NCBI RefSeq assembly: GCF_044904665.1
Contig: NZ_JADIKM010000003.1
Location: forward strand, 496,001-560,000
Source: Dyella_A ginsengisoli
GTDB lineage: Bacteria > Pseudomonadota > Gammaproteobacteria > Xanthomonadales > Rhodanobacteraceae
Length of the DNA stretch: 64,000 nucleotides
Direction: 5' to 3'
Positions within the stretch are counted from its first letter, which is position 1, and every line of letters begins with the position of its first letter. The notes below the pieces were generated by a model. That model saw only the letters and a list, made by a program, of their open reading frames with translations, had not been told where the DNA came from and did no database searches. Of the stretch, positions 52,412 through 61,526 are shown in pieces. Made by a program: the position numbers and the translations under genes.

Positions 52412-53098
52412 CTAGAACTCCAGCTCCTGCGCCGCGCACAGGTAGTCGTTGAGCGGGGCGATGTGGCGATAGATGTCGACCAACGTGGGCAGCAGCTTGG
52501 GCGAGCAGGCGAGCGCCTCGTCGAAGCCCTGGCCGGCGGCGAAGTCCTTGCGCTTGAGATCGTCGATCAGCTCGTGCGCCGGATCGAAGCCGCGCGGCGG
52601 CCGGCTCAGCGATTCGCCCCAGAACTGGAACCGCTCACGGAACGCCTTGCCGTGCGTGGCCTTCTTCCACGCCGCCGGGTTGTCGGCGATGAAGCCGCGG
52701 ATGCGCTTGAGGTCATCGGGCTCCGGGTGCCACATGCCGCCGCCGGCGAAGCAATCGCCGGGCTGGATGTGCACGTAGAACGATGGCGCAGCGATCTCGT
52801 GCCGGCGCTCGTGGAAGAAGCGCGCGCCCTGCCACGGCTTGTACGGCAATTTGTTGTGCGAGAAGCGCGTGTCGCGATGGATGCGGAACAGCGAGCCACC
52901 GTTCTTGCGCGCGTCGGCGCGGTAGTGCGGGCTGATCTTGGCCAGCGGCGCCTGCATGTCGGCGATCAGCGCGAGGAACGGTTCGCGCACGTGCCGCTCG
53001 TAGTCGGCCTTGTGGTCGAGGAACCACTCGCGGCTGTTGTGGCGATCGAGCGCGGTGAGGAAGCGGAAGGTGGCGGGCGAGAAGTAGGTGGCGGGCAT
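52412..53098 (-). CDS. DUF2461/TIGR02453-family protein
   Basis: 228 residues, the family's usual length. Marks: FSPATFRFLTALDRHNSREWFLDHKADYE near 6, the basic RADARKNGGSLFRIHRDTRFSHNKLPYKPWQGARFFH (about 60-96), FYVHIQPGDCFAGGGMWHPEPDDLKRIRGFI and FQFWGESLSRPPRGFDPAHELIDDLKRKDFAA. Conserved in bacteria and fungi, function not established. It lies between the REP element and sbcB, leftward, 11 nt after sbcB. Confidence 0.9.
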   Translation of the reverse strand: MPATYFSPATFRFLTALDRHNSREWFLDHKADYERHVREPFLALIADMQAPLAKISPHYRADARKNGGSLFRIHRDTRFSHNKLPYKPWQGARFFHERRHEIAAPSFYVHIQPGDCFAGGGMWHPEPDDLKRIRGFIADNPAAWKKATHGKAFRERFQFWGESLSRPPRGFDPAHELIDDLKRKDFAAGQGFDEALACSPKLLPTLVDIYRHIAPLNDYLCAAQELEF

Positions 53099-53109
53099 CG
53101 TCGGTGACG

Positions 53110-54555
53110 TCAGGTAAGTGGCGTGATCTCGTCGGCCAGTTCGCGGCCCCAGGCGGCGAGCTGGTCGAACAGGGCGTGATGGTGGGCGCTGGCCGGGTCG
53201 TCGCGCAGCTGGGCGAGGCACGCGGCGTAGTCGTCCAGGGTGAGGCCGGTGAGCGGCGTCGAGCGGGTCAGCCGATCGCGGCGGAACGCATCCCAGCGCG
53301 CGCGCTCATCGGGGCCGAGCGTGTGCGGCCAGTTGCGCGCGCGGTAGCGGAACAGCAGCTCGGCGTAGCGCGGGTCGCGGAAGGCGAAGGCGCGCGCCGC
53401 CAGCTGCTCGGGCGGCGTGCCGCGGACTTCGGCCAGCAGGCGCTTGTCCGCGTCAGGCAGGAAGCCGTCGTAGAGCGCCAGCTCGGGGTCTTCCGCCGTC
53501 GGCATCGCAGCGGCCTGCTTGAACAGGCGCTGCACCTTCTCGCGCACGCCGGCGGCGGCGCGCAGCGTGTCGGCGTGGGCCAGGCAGCGCTGGGGATCGA
53601 GCTGCAGGCGCTCTAGATCCGTCCCTTTCAGCACCGACAGCGGCGCCAGCGCCGGCGCGCGGTTGGCGCGCACGGTGCGCAGCGCGATCCGTTCGACGCC
53701 CTCGGGCAGGTCGGCACGGGAGGTGAACACGCGGTCGGCGATGTCCTCCTCGTCCAGCGCGATCAGCTCGGCCGGATCGAAGCGCAGGTCATAGACGATC
53801 ACCTCGCCCGGTCGCGCCGGATGCAGCGCCAGCGGCACGATCAGGGTCAGGCAGTGCTGGCTGGCCGGGTAGCGCGAGGACACGTGCACCAGCGGCGTCA
53901 TGCCTGCCACGTCCAACTGCTCGAACACGCGCTGCTTGCGGCGCAGGCCGAAGTGCCAGTCCCACAGCCGTGGCTGGCGCACGCGGATCAGCCGCGCCAG
54001 ATCGATCAGCGCGTGCACATCGGAGAGGGCATCGTGCGCGCGCTCCTGCTGCAGGCCGTTGGCCTTGGCCAGGTGTTCGAGCTTGAAGCTGGGCGAGCCG
54101 TCTTCGCGCGCAGGCCAGTGGATGCCTTCCGGGCGCAGCGCCTCGCACATGCGCACCAGGTCGATCAGGTCCCAGCGCGAGTTGCCGTTTTCCCACTCGC
54201 GGCCGTAGGGATCGAAGAAATTGCGGTACAGCAGCTGGCGGGTGAACTCGTCGTCGAAGCGCAGCGAGTTGTAGCCCACGCCGCAGGTGCCGGGTTCGGC
54301 CAGCTGCTCGTGCACGCGGGCGGCGAACTCCGCCTCGATCACGCCCTCGCGCTCGGCCTGCTGCGGCGTAATGCCGGTGATCATGCAGGCCTCGGGATGC
54401 GGCAGCGCATCGCGCGGCGGCTTGCCGAAGAACATCACCGGCTCGCCGACGATCTCCAGTTCCATCGTGGTGCGGATGCCGGCGAACTGCACCGGTCGAT
54501 CGCGCCGGCTGTCCGCGCCGAAGGTTTCGTAGTCGTGCCAGAAGAAGGTCTGCAT
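53110..54555 (-). CDS. sbcB: Exodeoxyribonuclease I
   Basis: 481 residues (E. coli 475). A 3'-5' single-strand DNase of the DnaQ (DEDDh) fold that removes 3' overhangs in recombination and mismatch repair. FWHDYETFG starts motif I (Asp8, Glu10), IGYNS-like VGYNSLRFDDEFTRQLLYRNFFDPYGREW is motif II, and AHDALSDVHALIDLARL is motif III; the C-terminal half carries the SH3-like and helical domains (YPASQHCLTLIVPLALHP; DPRYAELLFRYRARNWPHTL). Divergent from orn with 95 nt between. Confidence 0.96.
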   Translation of the reverse strand: MQTFFWHDYETFGADSRRDRPVQFAGIRTTMELEIVGEPVMFFGKPPRDALPHPEACMITGITPQQAEREGVIEAEFAARVHEQLAEPGTCGVGYNSLRFDDEFTRQLLYRNFFDPYGREWENGNSRWDLIDLVRMCEALRPEGIHWPAREDGSPSFKLEHLAKANGLQQERAHDALSDVHALIDLARLIRVRQPRLWDWHFGLRRKQRVFEQLDVAGMTPLVHVSSRYPASQHCLTLIVPLALHPARPGEVIVYDLRFDPAELIALDEEDIADRVFTSRADLPEGVERIALRTVRANRAPALAPLSVLKGTDLERLQLDPQRCLAHADTLRAAAGVREKVQRLFKQAAAMPTAEDPELALYDGFLPDADKRLLAEVRGTPPEQLAARAFAFRDPRYAELLFRYRARNWPHTLGPDERARWDAFRRDRLTRSTPLTGLTLDDYAACLAQLRDDPASAHHHALFDQLAAWGRELADEITPLT

Positions 54556-54650
54556 CGGGCGATGATCGCATGCGCCGCCGCACCGGACATGGCCGGGAGG
54601 GTCGCCAAGCGGATGGGGCCACACTAGACTTCGGCGGCCCAGGAGGACGC

Positions 54651-55211
54651 ATGAGCCAAGCCAACGAAAACAACCTGATCTGGATCGATCTGGAGATGAC
54701 CGGCCTCGACACGGACGCCGATTCCATCCTGGAGATCGCCACCATCGTCACCGACAAGGATCTCAACGTGCTGGCCGAAGGGCCGGTGTTCGCGATCCGC
54801 CATGAACTGGACCGGCTGGAGTCGATGGACAGCTGGAACCGCAACCAGCACAACCGCTCGGGGCTCTGGCAGCGCGTGCTCGATTCGACCACCGACCACG
54901 CCCAGGCGGAACGCGCGACGGTGGACTTCCTCAGGGCCTGGGTGCCGCCGGGCAAGTCGCCGATGTGCGGCAACTCGATCTGCCAGGACCGCCGCTTCCT
55001 GCATCGTCAGATGTCGCAGCTGGAGCGCTATTTCCACTACCGCAATCTCGACGTGTCCACGCTCAAGGAGCTGGCGCGCCGCTGGGCGCCGCAGGTGGCC
55101 AAGGGCTTCAGCAAAGAGTCGGCCCACACCGCGCTGTCGGACATCCGCGATTCCATCGACGAGCTGCGCTACTACCGCCAGCACATGGGCGCGCTGGGCG
55201 GGCTGGACTGA
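54651..55211 (+). CDS. orn: Oligoribonuclease
   Basis: 186 residues. DEDDh 3'-5' exoribonuclease that degrades short RNA (2-5 nt) and pGpG, so it closes both mRNA decay and c-di-GMP breakdown. WIDLEMTGLD at 11-20, VFAIRH, SWNRNQHNRSGLWQRVLDST, MCGNSICQDRRFL and SKESAHTALSDIRDSIDEL carry the DEDDh residues. AGGAGG lies 5 nt before the ATG. folP begins 10 nt after the stop, same strand. The GGDEF protein at 28.7 kb makes its pGpG role relevant. Confidence 0.98.
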   Translation: MSQANENNLIWIDLEMTGLDTDADSILEIATIVTDKDLNVLAEGPVFAIRHELDRLESMDSWNRNQHNRSGLWQRVLDSTTDHAQAERATVDFLRAWVPPGKSPMCGNSICQDRRFLHRQMSQLERYFHYRNLDVSTLKELARRWAPQVAKGFSKESAHTALSDIRDSIDELRYYRQHMGALGGLD

Positions 55212-55221
55212 GGCGCTGACG

Positions 55222-56133
55222 ATGTCCGCCGCCGACCTGTTCGCCACCGTGCTCGACTGCAACGGCCGTCCGCTGACGCTGGACCGCCCGCGCGTGGTGG
55301 GCATCCTCAACGTCACCCCCGATTCGTTCTCCGACGGCGGCCTGTACGCCGATCTCGACGCCGCCGTGGCCCAAGGCCTGGCGATGGTGGAGCAGGGCGC
55401 GGACATGCTCGACGTGGGCGGCGAATCGACCCGCCCCGGCGCAGCCGACGTGCCGCTGGATGTGGAACTGGCGCGGGTGGTGCCGGTGATCGAGGCGCTG
55501 GCGGAGCGCTGCGCCGTGCCGATCTCGATCGACACCTCCAAGCCCGAGGTGATGCGCGCGGCGGTGGCCGCCGGTGCCGGCATGGTCAACGACGTCTACG
55601 CGCTGCGCCGCGAGGGTGCGCTGGATGCCGCCGCCTCGCTCGGCGTGCCGGTGTGCCTGATGCACATGCGCGGCGAGCCGCGTGGCATGCAGGACGATCC
55701 GCACTATGACGACGTGGTCGGCGAGGTGCACCGTTTCCTCACCGATCGGCTGTTCGCCTGCGAGCTGGCCGGCATGGACCGGCGCAAGGTGCTGGTCGAT
55801 CCGGGTTTCGGCTTCGGCAAGACGCTGGAGCACAACCTCGAACTGCTGCGCGAGCTTCGCCGCTTCGCCGATCTCGGCGCGGGCGTCTACGCAGGGCTCT
55901 CGCGCAAATCCATGATCGGCGCGATCACCGGCCGCAATGCGCCGGCCGACCGTGCCGCCGGATCGTTAGCCGCGGCGCTGATCGCCGTGCAGAACGGCGC
56001 CAGGCTGGTGCGCGTGCACGATGTGGCCGCCACCGTCGATGCACTGGCGGTGTGGCATGCGGTGGAAGCGAACCGCCCGGCTCGCCGCAAGGATGCTGGC
56101 CCCGCTGCGCCGCGCTGGCCCGACGACGAATGA
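55222..56133 (+). CDS. folP: Dihydropteroate synthase
   Basis: 303 residues. Condenses DHPP with p-aminobenzoate to make dihydropteroate in folate synthesis; target of sulfonamides. The TIM-barrel signatures are present: VVGILNVTPDSFSDGG near 25, DMLDVGGESTRPGA near 61, SIDTSKPEVM and NDVYAL, VCLMHMRGEP and VDPGFGFGKTLEHNLELLREL, GLSRKSMIGAITGR and DRAAGSLAAA. Clustered with orn and glmM on the same strand, as is common in gammaproteobacteria (there often ftsH-folP-glmM). Confidence 0.97.
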   Translation: MSAADLFATVLDCNGRPLTLDRPRVVGILNVTPDSFSDGGLYADLDAAVAQGLAMVEQGADMLDVGGESTRPGAADVPLDVELARVVPVIEALAERCAVPISIDTSKPEVMRAAVAAGAGMVNDVYALRREGALDAAASLGVPVCLMHMRGEPRGMQDDPHYDDVVGEVHRFLTDRLFACELAGMDRRKVLVDPGFGFGKTLEHNLELLRELRRFADLGAGVYAGLSRKSMIGAITGRNAPADRAAGSLAAALIAVQNGARLVRVHDVAATVDALAVWHAVEANRPARRKDAGPAAPRWPDDE

Positions 56134-56136
56134 CGT

Positions 56137-56166
56137 GACGAAGCCCGCGCGCGGCGCGGCTTCGTC
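56137..56166 (+). terminator. Hairpin between folP and glmM
   Basis: Arms GACGAAGCC (56137-56145) and GGCTTCGTC (56158-56166) pair perfectly over 9 bp around a GC-rich 12-nt loop. No T-run follows, so it may attenuate or stabilise mRNA instead of terminating. The glmM ATG lies 20 nt further on. Confidence 0.45.
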
Positions 56167-56185
56167 TTCAGTAAAGGATCGACCC

Positions 56186-57547
56186 ATGACCCAACGCAAT
56201 TACTTCGGTACCGACGGTATCCGCGGCCGCACCGGCGAGTGGCCGATCAGCGCGGACTTCATGCTGCGCCTCGGCCGCGCCGCCGGCGCCGTGCTTGCCG
56301 GCCAGGGCAGTGGCGCCAGGCGGCCGTCGGTGGTGATCGGCAAGGACACGCGCATTTCCGGCTACATGTTCGAGTCCGCGCTGGAGGCCGGGCTGGTCGC
56401 CGCCGGCGTCGACGTCAAGCTGCTCGGCCCGATCCCGACCCCCGCGGTGGCGTTCCTCACCCGCTCGCTGCGCGCGGACGCGGGCATCGTGATCAGCGCC
56501 TCGCACAATCCGTACGAGGACAACGGCATCAAGTTCTTCTCTGCCAGTGGCGAGAAGCTGTCCGATGCGATCGAGCTGGCGATCGAGGCCGAGCTGGAGC
56601 GCGACTTCGTAACCGTGCCGTCCGAGCGTCTGGGCAAGGCGAGTCGCATCGACAATGCGGTGGCGCGCTACGCCGAGTCGTGCAAGGCGACGGTGCCGGA
56701 GGATTTCAGCCTGCACGGCATGAAGATCGTGGTCGATTGCGCCCACGGCGCGACTTACCAGGTAGCGCCCAAGGTATTTGCCGAGATGGGCGCCGAGGTC
56801 AGCGCCATCGGCGATGCACCGGACGGCTTCAACATCAACCGCGGCGTGGGTTCGACCCATCCCGAGGCGCTGCAGAAGGCGGTGATCGAGCGTGGCGCGG
56901 ACATCGGCATTGCCTTCGACGGCGACGGCGATCGCGTGCTGCTGGTGGATCGCCACGGCGTGCTCGCCGATGGCGACGACATTCTCTACGTGCTGGCGTG
57001 CAGCTGGCGCGCGCGCGGCCTGCTCAAGGGGCCGGTGGTCGGCACGCTGATGAGCAACTACGGCCTGCAGGAGGCGCTGCGCGCGATGGACGTGCCGCTG
57101 CTGCGCGCCAACGTCGGCGACCGCTTCGTGCTGCAGCAGTTGCGCGAGCACGACGGCGTGCTGGGCGGCGAAACCTCCGGCCACATCCTGTGCCTGGACC
57201 GCGCCACCACCGGCGACGGCATCGTCGCCGCGTTGGCGGTGCTCGAGGCGTTGGCCGGCGCGGGGCAGGACCTCGCCGCGGCGCGCCGCGGGCTGGTCAA
57301 GCTGCCGCAGGTGATGCTGAACGTGCGCGTTTCCGGCAATGCGCGCGGAGTCCTTGAGCATGCCGATGTCACCGCTGCGCTCGCCCGCGCACAGGCCCAG
57401 CTGGAGGGGCGCGGTCGCGTCTTCCTGCGCGCCTCCGGCACCGAGCCGATGGTGCGCGTGACGGTCGAGGCGGCCGATGCCGCCGAGGTGCAGGCGTTGG
57501 CGCAGACGCTGGCGGACGTCGTAAAATCCGCCCTCGAACGCTCGTGA
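56186..57547 (+). CDS. glmM: Phosphoglucosamine mutase
   Basis: 453 residues. Interconverts glucosamine-6-P and glucosamine-1-P for UDP-GlcNAc, hence peptidoglycan and LPS. Alpha-D-phosphohexomutase marks: YFGTDGIRGRTGEWPIS near 6, active-site Ser106 in VISASHNPYEDNG, metal loop AFDGDGDRVLLVD near 251, sugar loop GGETSGHIL near 336 and phosphate loop RASGTEPMVRVTVEA near 418. Complete. tpiA lies 3 kb downstream, separated by the two oxygenases and an SDR. Confidence 0.98.
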   Translation: MTQRNYFGTDGIRGRTGEWPISADFMLRLGRAAGAVLAGQGSGARRPSVVIGKDTRISGYMFESALEAGLVAAGVDVKLLGPIPTPAVAFLTRSLRADAGIVISASHNPYEDNGIKFFSASGEKLSDAIELAIEAELERDFVTVPSERLGKASRIDNAVARYAESCKATVPEDFSLHGMKIVVDCAHGATYQVAPKVFAEMGAEVSAIGDAPDGFNINRGVGSTHPEALQKAVIERGADIGIAFDGDGDRVLLVDRHGVLADGDDILYVLACSWRARGLLKGPVVGTLMSNYGLQEALRAMDVPLLRANVGDRFVLQQLREHDGVLGGETSGHILCLDRATTGDGIVAALAVLEALAGAGQDLAAARRGLVKLPQVMLNVRVSGNARGVLEHADVTAALARAQAQLEGRGRVFLRASGTEPMVRVTVEAADAAEVQALAQTLADVVKSALERS

Positions 57548-57646
57548 GCCTGCTTTAGCTGTAACCCAGGTCGCCAAGGATTGGCCCGACGTGCCCCGCC
57601 CTTGCGGTGGCGGATGAAATCGACCGCACGCCAACTTGGAGTCACC

Positions 57647-58582
57647 ATGAAGAACGTTCCCACCCTCGACATCCGTCGTTACGACACCGACCGCGACGCC
57701 TTCGTCGCCGAGCTCGGTGCGGCCTACCGCGAGTTCGGTTTCTGCTGCATCAGCGGCCACGGCATCGACAAGGCGCTGGTCGACGGCGCTTACGACGCGT
57801 TCCAGCGCTTCTTCGCGCTGCCCACCGAAACCAAGATGAAGTACCACGTGCCCGGTTCCGGCGGTGCGCGCGGCTATACGCCGTTCAAGGTGGAGACTGC
57901 CAAGGACAGCGCGCATCCGGATCTGAAGGAGTTCTGGCACGTCGGGCGCGAGATCCCGCGCGACTCGAAGTTCGCCGACGTGATGCCGCCGAACCTCTGG
58001 CCGACCGAGGTGCCGGACTTCCGGCAGTTCGGCTATGGCCTGTTCGAGGCGCTGGACGCGCTCGGCACGCGCGTGCTGCGCGCGTTGGCCTTGCACATCG
58101 GTCTGCCGGAGAACTACTTCGAGGACAAGACAGACCTGGGCAACTCGATCCTGCGGCCGATCCACTATCCGCCGATCACCCAGGACGACATCCCCAACGT
58201 GCGCGCCGGCGCGCACGAGGACATCAACTTCATTACGCTGCTGGTCGGTGCCAGCGCCGAAGGGCTGGAAGTGCTCACCCGCGAGGGCGAGTGGTTGCCG
58301 ATCACCACCGAGGGCGACGCCATCGTGGTGAACATCGGCGACATGCTGCAACGGCTGACCAACCACGTGTATCCGTCCACCACGCATCGCGTGGTGAACC
58401 CGAAGAACGACAACGCGCGCAAGCCGCGCTACTCGGTGCCGTTCTTCCTGCACCCCAACCCGGACGTAGTGCTGGACCCCGTGCCCGAGTGCATCACGCC
58501 GGACAACCCGAGCCGCTACGACAGCTCGATCACCTCGCACGAGTACCTGCTGCAGCGGCTGCGCGAAATCAAGCTGATCTGA
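57647..58582 (+). CDS. Isopenicillin-N-synthase-like Fe(II)/2-oxoglutarate oxygenase
   Basis: 311 residues, soluble. DIOX_N region (about 4-100, LDIRRYDTDRDAFVAELGAAYREFGFCCISGHGI) and a 2OG-Fe(II) jelly roll with the facial triad His190, Asp192 (AHEDINFITLLVG) and His247 (TTHRVVNP), plus Arg261/Ser263 (RYSVPFF) for the 2-oxoglutarate carboxylate. This is the family used for hydroxylation of small molecules; the substrate is not known. An IPNS role in beta-lactam synthesis is not implied. Convergent with the DUF6445 gene. Confidence 0.9.
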   Translation: MKNVPTLDIRRYDTDRDAFVAELGAAYREFGFCCISGHGIDKALVDGAYDAFQRFFALPTETKMKYHVPGSGGARGYTPFKVETAKDSAHPDLKEFWHVGREIPRDSKFADVMPPNLWPTEVPDFRQFGYGLFEALDALGTRVLRALALHIGLPENYFEDKTDLGNSILRPIHYPPITQDDIPNVRAGAHEDINFITLLVGASAEGLEVLTREGEWLPITTEGDAIVVNIGDMLQRLTNHVYPSTTHRVVNPKNDNARKPRYSVPFFLHPNPDVVLDPVPECITPDNPSRYDSSITSHEYLLQRLREIKLI

Positions 58583-58611
58583 GTGGCTGCTCGCGCGAAG
58601 GTCGCAAGCAT

Positions 58612-58629
58612 GGGGAGCTTCGGCTCCCC
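58612..58629. terminator. Hairpin between two convergent oxygenase genes
   Basis: GGGGAGC (58612-58618), loop TTCG, GCTCCCC (58623-58629). A compact 7-bp UUCG hairpin, 29 nt after the IPNS-like stop and 9 nt before the next stop. No T-run; bidirectional role likely. Confidence 0.6.
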
Positions 58630-58637
58630 GTGTTGCA

Positions 58638-59318
58638 TCAGGCCATCCAGAAGAACACGGCGGTCATCCGCTTCGACTCCGGGCCATCGAGTCCCCAATA
58701 GGCAGAGGCGCTGTGGATGATGTTGGCCTTGTAGGCCAGCAGGCGGTTGTAGCGATGGGGGACGCGCACGTCCTCGACGAAGGCCGTAGGCGCCACGAAG
58801 CGGGTGCCCAGTGCGTCCACCAGATTGCGGTGCGGCGGCATCACCATGTTGCCGCCGAGCTGGCCGTTGGCCATGCGCTGGCGGAAGAAGCTGGTGCCGC
58901 AGCGGTCCGGTGCGTCCGGGTGCAGATAGAGCACCGCGGCATAGCGGCACAGGTTCAACGAATCGGTGTGCGGCTTGACCGCGCCCTCGGTGGAGCCGAC
59001 CACCTGCACGCAATTGTGGTTGAGGTGCTGGCCTTCCGGCGTCTGCTCCACCCACAGGCGGCTGGCGCCGGTGAGCTGGCAGACCTTCGCCTCGATCGCC
59101 GCCAGTTCGCCGGCTTCGAGCGCGTCGCTGGCACGCATGCCCGGCCAGACTTCGCCCGTGGTGGGATAGCCGAACTCCCATTCGGTCTTGGCCAGGCAGC
59201 GGCGGCGCACCTCATCGGGATTCGGCAGCGCGTCGTCGACCACCCAGTAGTCGCGGCCTTCGGTGGGCTTGCGGTATTGCAGCGGGCGCATGGCCGGGTG
59301 CTTGGGAAAAAGCGACAT
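58638..59318 (-). CDS. DUF6445-type Fe(II) oxygenase-like protein
   Basis: 226 residues with a 2-oxoglutarate-oxygenase-like metal site: His117-x-Asp119 (VKPHTDSLNLCRYAAVLYL) and His202 (NIIHSASAYWG), then Arg217 (SKRMTAVFFW). N-terminus YWVVDDALPNPDEVRRRC resembles prolyl-hydroxylase-like entries. Close to the DUF6445 family; function not known, but Fe(II)/2OG hydroxylation is the reasonable guess. The start is ATG 59318. It faces the IPNS-like oxygenase across a 55-nt gap. Confidence 0.8.
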   Translation of the reverse strand: MSLFPKHPAMRPLQYRKPTEGRDYWVVDDALPNPDEVRRRCLAKTEWEFGYPTTGEVWPGMRASDALEAGELAAIEAKVCQLTGASRLWVEQTPEGQHLNHNCVQVVGSTEGAVKPHTDSLNLCRYAAVLYLHPDAPDRCGTSFFRQRMANGQLGGNMVMPPHRNLVDALGTRFVAPTAFVEDVRVPHRYNRLLAYKANIIHSASAYWGLDGPESKRMTAVFFWMA

Positions 59319-59375
59319 GCTCGGCAATCTCGGGGCAGTGCGTGAGCGCCACACAGTAGCGCAAGGGCGGGCGGC

Positions 59376-60185
59376 TCAATCGTGGTGGTTGCGATAGCGC
59401 CCGGACTGACGATGCGACAGCCACAGTGCGAGCCGGTCCGGCAGCCATTCCGTGATGGCCTTGATGGTGCGGTTGATCCGGCCCGGCACATGGACCACCT
59501 TGCCGCGCTCCACCGCCTCGATGCCCTGGCGCGCCACCTCGTCGGCGGCGAGCCACATGAAGCCCGGCATGGCGTTCATCTTCTGCCGCGTGCCGGTGAC
59601 GTCGTGGAATTCCGACCAGGTGAAGCCCGGGCACAGCGCGCTCACGTGCACGCCGGCGTCGCGGTTCTCCAGCGCGAGCGACTGCGACAGCTTGATCAGG
59701 TAGGCCTTCGACGCCGCATACAGCGTGTGGCCGGCGGTGCCGGGCACGAAGCCGGCCAGCGACGCCACGTTGACGACCCGGCCGTAGCGACGTTCGTGCA
59801 TGCCCGGCAGCAGCCGCCAGGCGAGTTCGGTCGGCGCGGTCATCATCACCTGGACGAAATCCGCGTGCGCCTGCCAGGGATTGGCGACCAGCGTGCCCGG
59901 CAAGCCGTAACCGGCGTTGTTGATCAACCAGTCCACCTGCAGGCCGCGCGATTCCAGCGCGCGACACAGCGACTCGGGCGCCGCGGGATCGGACAGATCG
60001 GCCGCTATCACCTCGCAGCTGTTGCCGTGCGTGCGCTGCAGCTCGTCCGCCAGCGCCCGCAGCCGATCCTCCCGCCGCGCCACCAGCACCAGGTCGTGGC
60101 CGCGGGCGGCCAGCTCGCGCGCAAACGCTTCGCCGATACCGGCGGAAGCGCCGGTGACCAGGCTCAGGGGGCGGGTGGCAGTCAT
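59376..60185 (-). CDS. Short-chain dehydrogenase/reductase
   Basis: 269 residues. Classical SDR: TGASAGIG at 11-18, NNAG (INNAGYG near 89), catalytic Ser in VVNVASLAG near 134 and Tyr-x-x-x-Lys in LYAASKAYL near 155. NAD(P)H-dependent oxidoreductase on an unknown carbonyl or alcohol. The C-terminal tail (ITEWLPDRLALWLSHRQSGRYRNHHD) is basic and hydrophobic, seen in membrane-associated SDRs. The start ATG 60185 diverges from tpiA with 119 nt between. Confidence 0.93.
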   Translation of the reverse strand: MTATRPLSLVTGASAGIGEAFARELAARGHDLVLVARREDRLRALADELQRTHGNSCEVIAADLSDPAAPESLCRALESRGLQVDWLINNAGYGLPGTLVANPWQAHADFVQVMMTAPTELAWRLLPGMHERRYGRVVNVASLAGFVPGTAGHTLYAASKAYLIKLSQSLALENRDAGVHVSALCPGFTWSEFHDVTGTRQKMNAMPGFMWLAADEVARQGIEAVERGKVVHVPGRINRTIKAITEWLPDRLALWLSHRQSGRYRNHHD

Positions 60186-60304
60186 CGCGGATCCTCGCTC
60201 GCAAAGACGTCTATCTTGACCGCTGCGCCGCGCCCCGCGCCATGGCTGGATTGCCGGAATCGGGGGCGCGTCGCTAAGCTCGCGTTTTTTTGCGGGACAT
60301 CCAC

Positions 60305-61054
60305 ATGCGCAAGAAGCTCGTGGCAGGCAACTGGAAGATGCACGGCAGTCGCTCGATGGCGCAGGGGCTGGTGGCGGAGCTCTCCGCGGCGTCCTCGTCC
60401 GACGTCGACGTACTGCTGATCCCGCCGTTTCCCTATGTCGGGCTGGTGGCGCAAGCCTGCCAGGAGGCCGGACTCGCGCTGGGTGCGCAGGACCTGAGCG
60501 AGCATGAGGGGCAGGGCGCATACACCGGCGAAGTGTCCGGCGCCATGCTCAAGGACGTCGGCGCAGAGTGGGTGCTGGTCGGCCATTCCGAGCGTCGCCA
60601 GTATCACGCCGAGAGCGACGCGCTGGTGGCACGCAAGTTCGCCGCGGCGCTGGCCGGCGGCCTGACCCCGATCCTGTGCGTCGGAGAGACCCTGGCCGAG
60701 CGCGACGCCGGGCAGACCGAGGCGGTGGTGCAGCGCCAGCTGCGCGCCGTGCTGGATCATGTCGGCATTGCCCCGTTCGATACCGCCGTAATCGCCTACG
60801 AGCCGGTCTGGGCGATCGGCACCGGACGCACCGCCAGCCCCGAGCAGGCCCAGCAGGTGCACGCCTTCCTGCGTAGCCAACTCGTGAACGAGGATGCTAT
60901 GATTGGCGGTCTGACGCGGCTGCTGTACGGCGGCAGCGTCAAGGCATCGAATGCCGCGGAATTGTTCGCGCAGCCGGATGTCGATGGTGGTCTGGTGGGT
61001 GGTGCCTGCCTGCTGGCCGCCGACTTTCTCGGCATCTGCTCGGCCGCTCGTTGA
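60305..61054 (+). CDS. tpiA: Triosephosphate isomerase
   Basis: 249 residues, normal length. Interconverts dihydroxyacetone-P and glyceraldehyde-3-P in glycolysis and gluconeogenesis. VAGNWKMHG carries the substrate-binding Asn/Lys (about 9-11), LVGHSERRQYH the catalytic His near 93, and IAYEPVWAIGTG the catalytic Glu near 163; the phosphate loop LLYGGSVKASNA is intact. secG follows 22 nt after the stop, same strand, forming the usual tpiA-secG pair. Confidence 0.98.
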   Translation: MRKKLVAGNWKMHGSRSMAQGLVAELSAASSSDVDVLLIPPFPYVGLVAQACQEAGLALGAQDLSEHEGQGAYTGEVSGAMLKDVGAEWVLVGHSERRQYHAESDALVARKFAAALAGGLTPILCVGETLAERDAGQTEAVVQRQLRAVLDHVGIAPFDTAVIAYEPVWAIGTGRTASPEQAQQVHAFLRSQLVNEDAMIGGLTRLLYGGSVKASNAAELFAQPDVDGGLVGGACLLAADFLGICSAAR

Positions 61055-61076
61055 GCGCAACGGAATCCATACCGAC

Positions 61077-61511
61077 ATGTTCGTCATTTTCAGCGTGTTC
61101 TACATCCTGGTCGCCGCGTCGATGATCGTGCTGATCCTCATGCAGCGCGGCGCCGGTGCCGATGCCGGCTCGGGTTTCGGCGGCGGCGCCTCGGCCACCG
61201 TGTTCGGTGCCCGCGGCTCGTCCAACTTCATGAGCCGCGCCACGGCGGTGCTGGCCGGCCTGTTTTTCCTGCTCAGCCTCGGCATGGGCATGTACCTCAG
61301 CCACAGCGGCGCACCGCAGCCGACCAATGACGATCTGGGCGTGATGGCAGGGCTTGCCAAGAAGGCGCCGGCCTCCCAAAATGCGCAGCCCGCCGCGCCG
61401 GTGAACAGCGATGTTCCGCAGGCGGCGAAGGTGGCTCCGGGCACCGACGTTCCCGCCGCGTCCGCAGCAAGCAAGACCGACGTGCCGGCCCCGGCCTCCT
61501 CGTCGAAGTAA
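61077..61511 (+). CDS. secG: Protein-export membrane protein SecG
   Basis: 144 residues. Two membrane helices: about 1-20 (MFVIFSVFYILVAASMIVLILMQ) and about 53-72 (RATAVLAGLFFLLSLGMGMYLS), with the conserved GAGADAGSGFGGGAS turn between. Part of the SecYEG translocon. The C-terminal Ala/Pro/Ser-rich tail (about 80-144) is longer than in E. coli, as often in xanthomonads. The tRNA-Leu gene starts 15 nt after the stop, in the same tpiA-secG-tRNA-Leu order known from relatives. Confidence 0.96.
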   Translation: MFVIFSVFYILVAASMIVLILMQRGAGADAGSGFGGGASATVFGARGSSNFMSRATAVLAGLFFLLSLGMGMYLSHSGAPQPTNDDLGVMAGLAKKAPASQNAQPAAPVNSDVPQAAKVAPGTDVPAASAASKTDVPAPASSSK

Positions 61512-61526
61512 ATCGAGACACACCTG

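Noticed and set aside
56168..58540. 790-residue minus-strand ORF opposite glmM and the oxygenase
   Set aside because: Spans two real genes and their gap on the other strand, with shadow composition.
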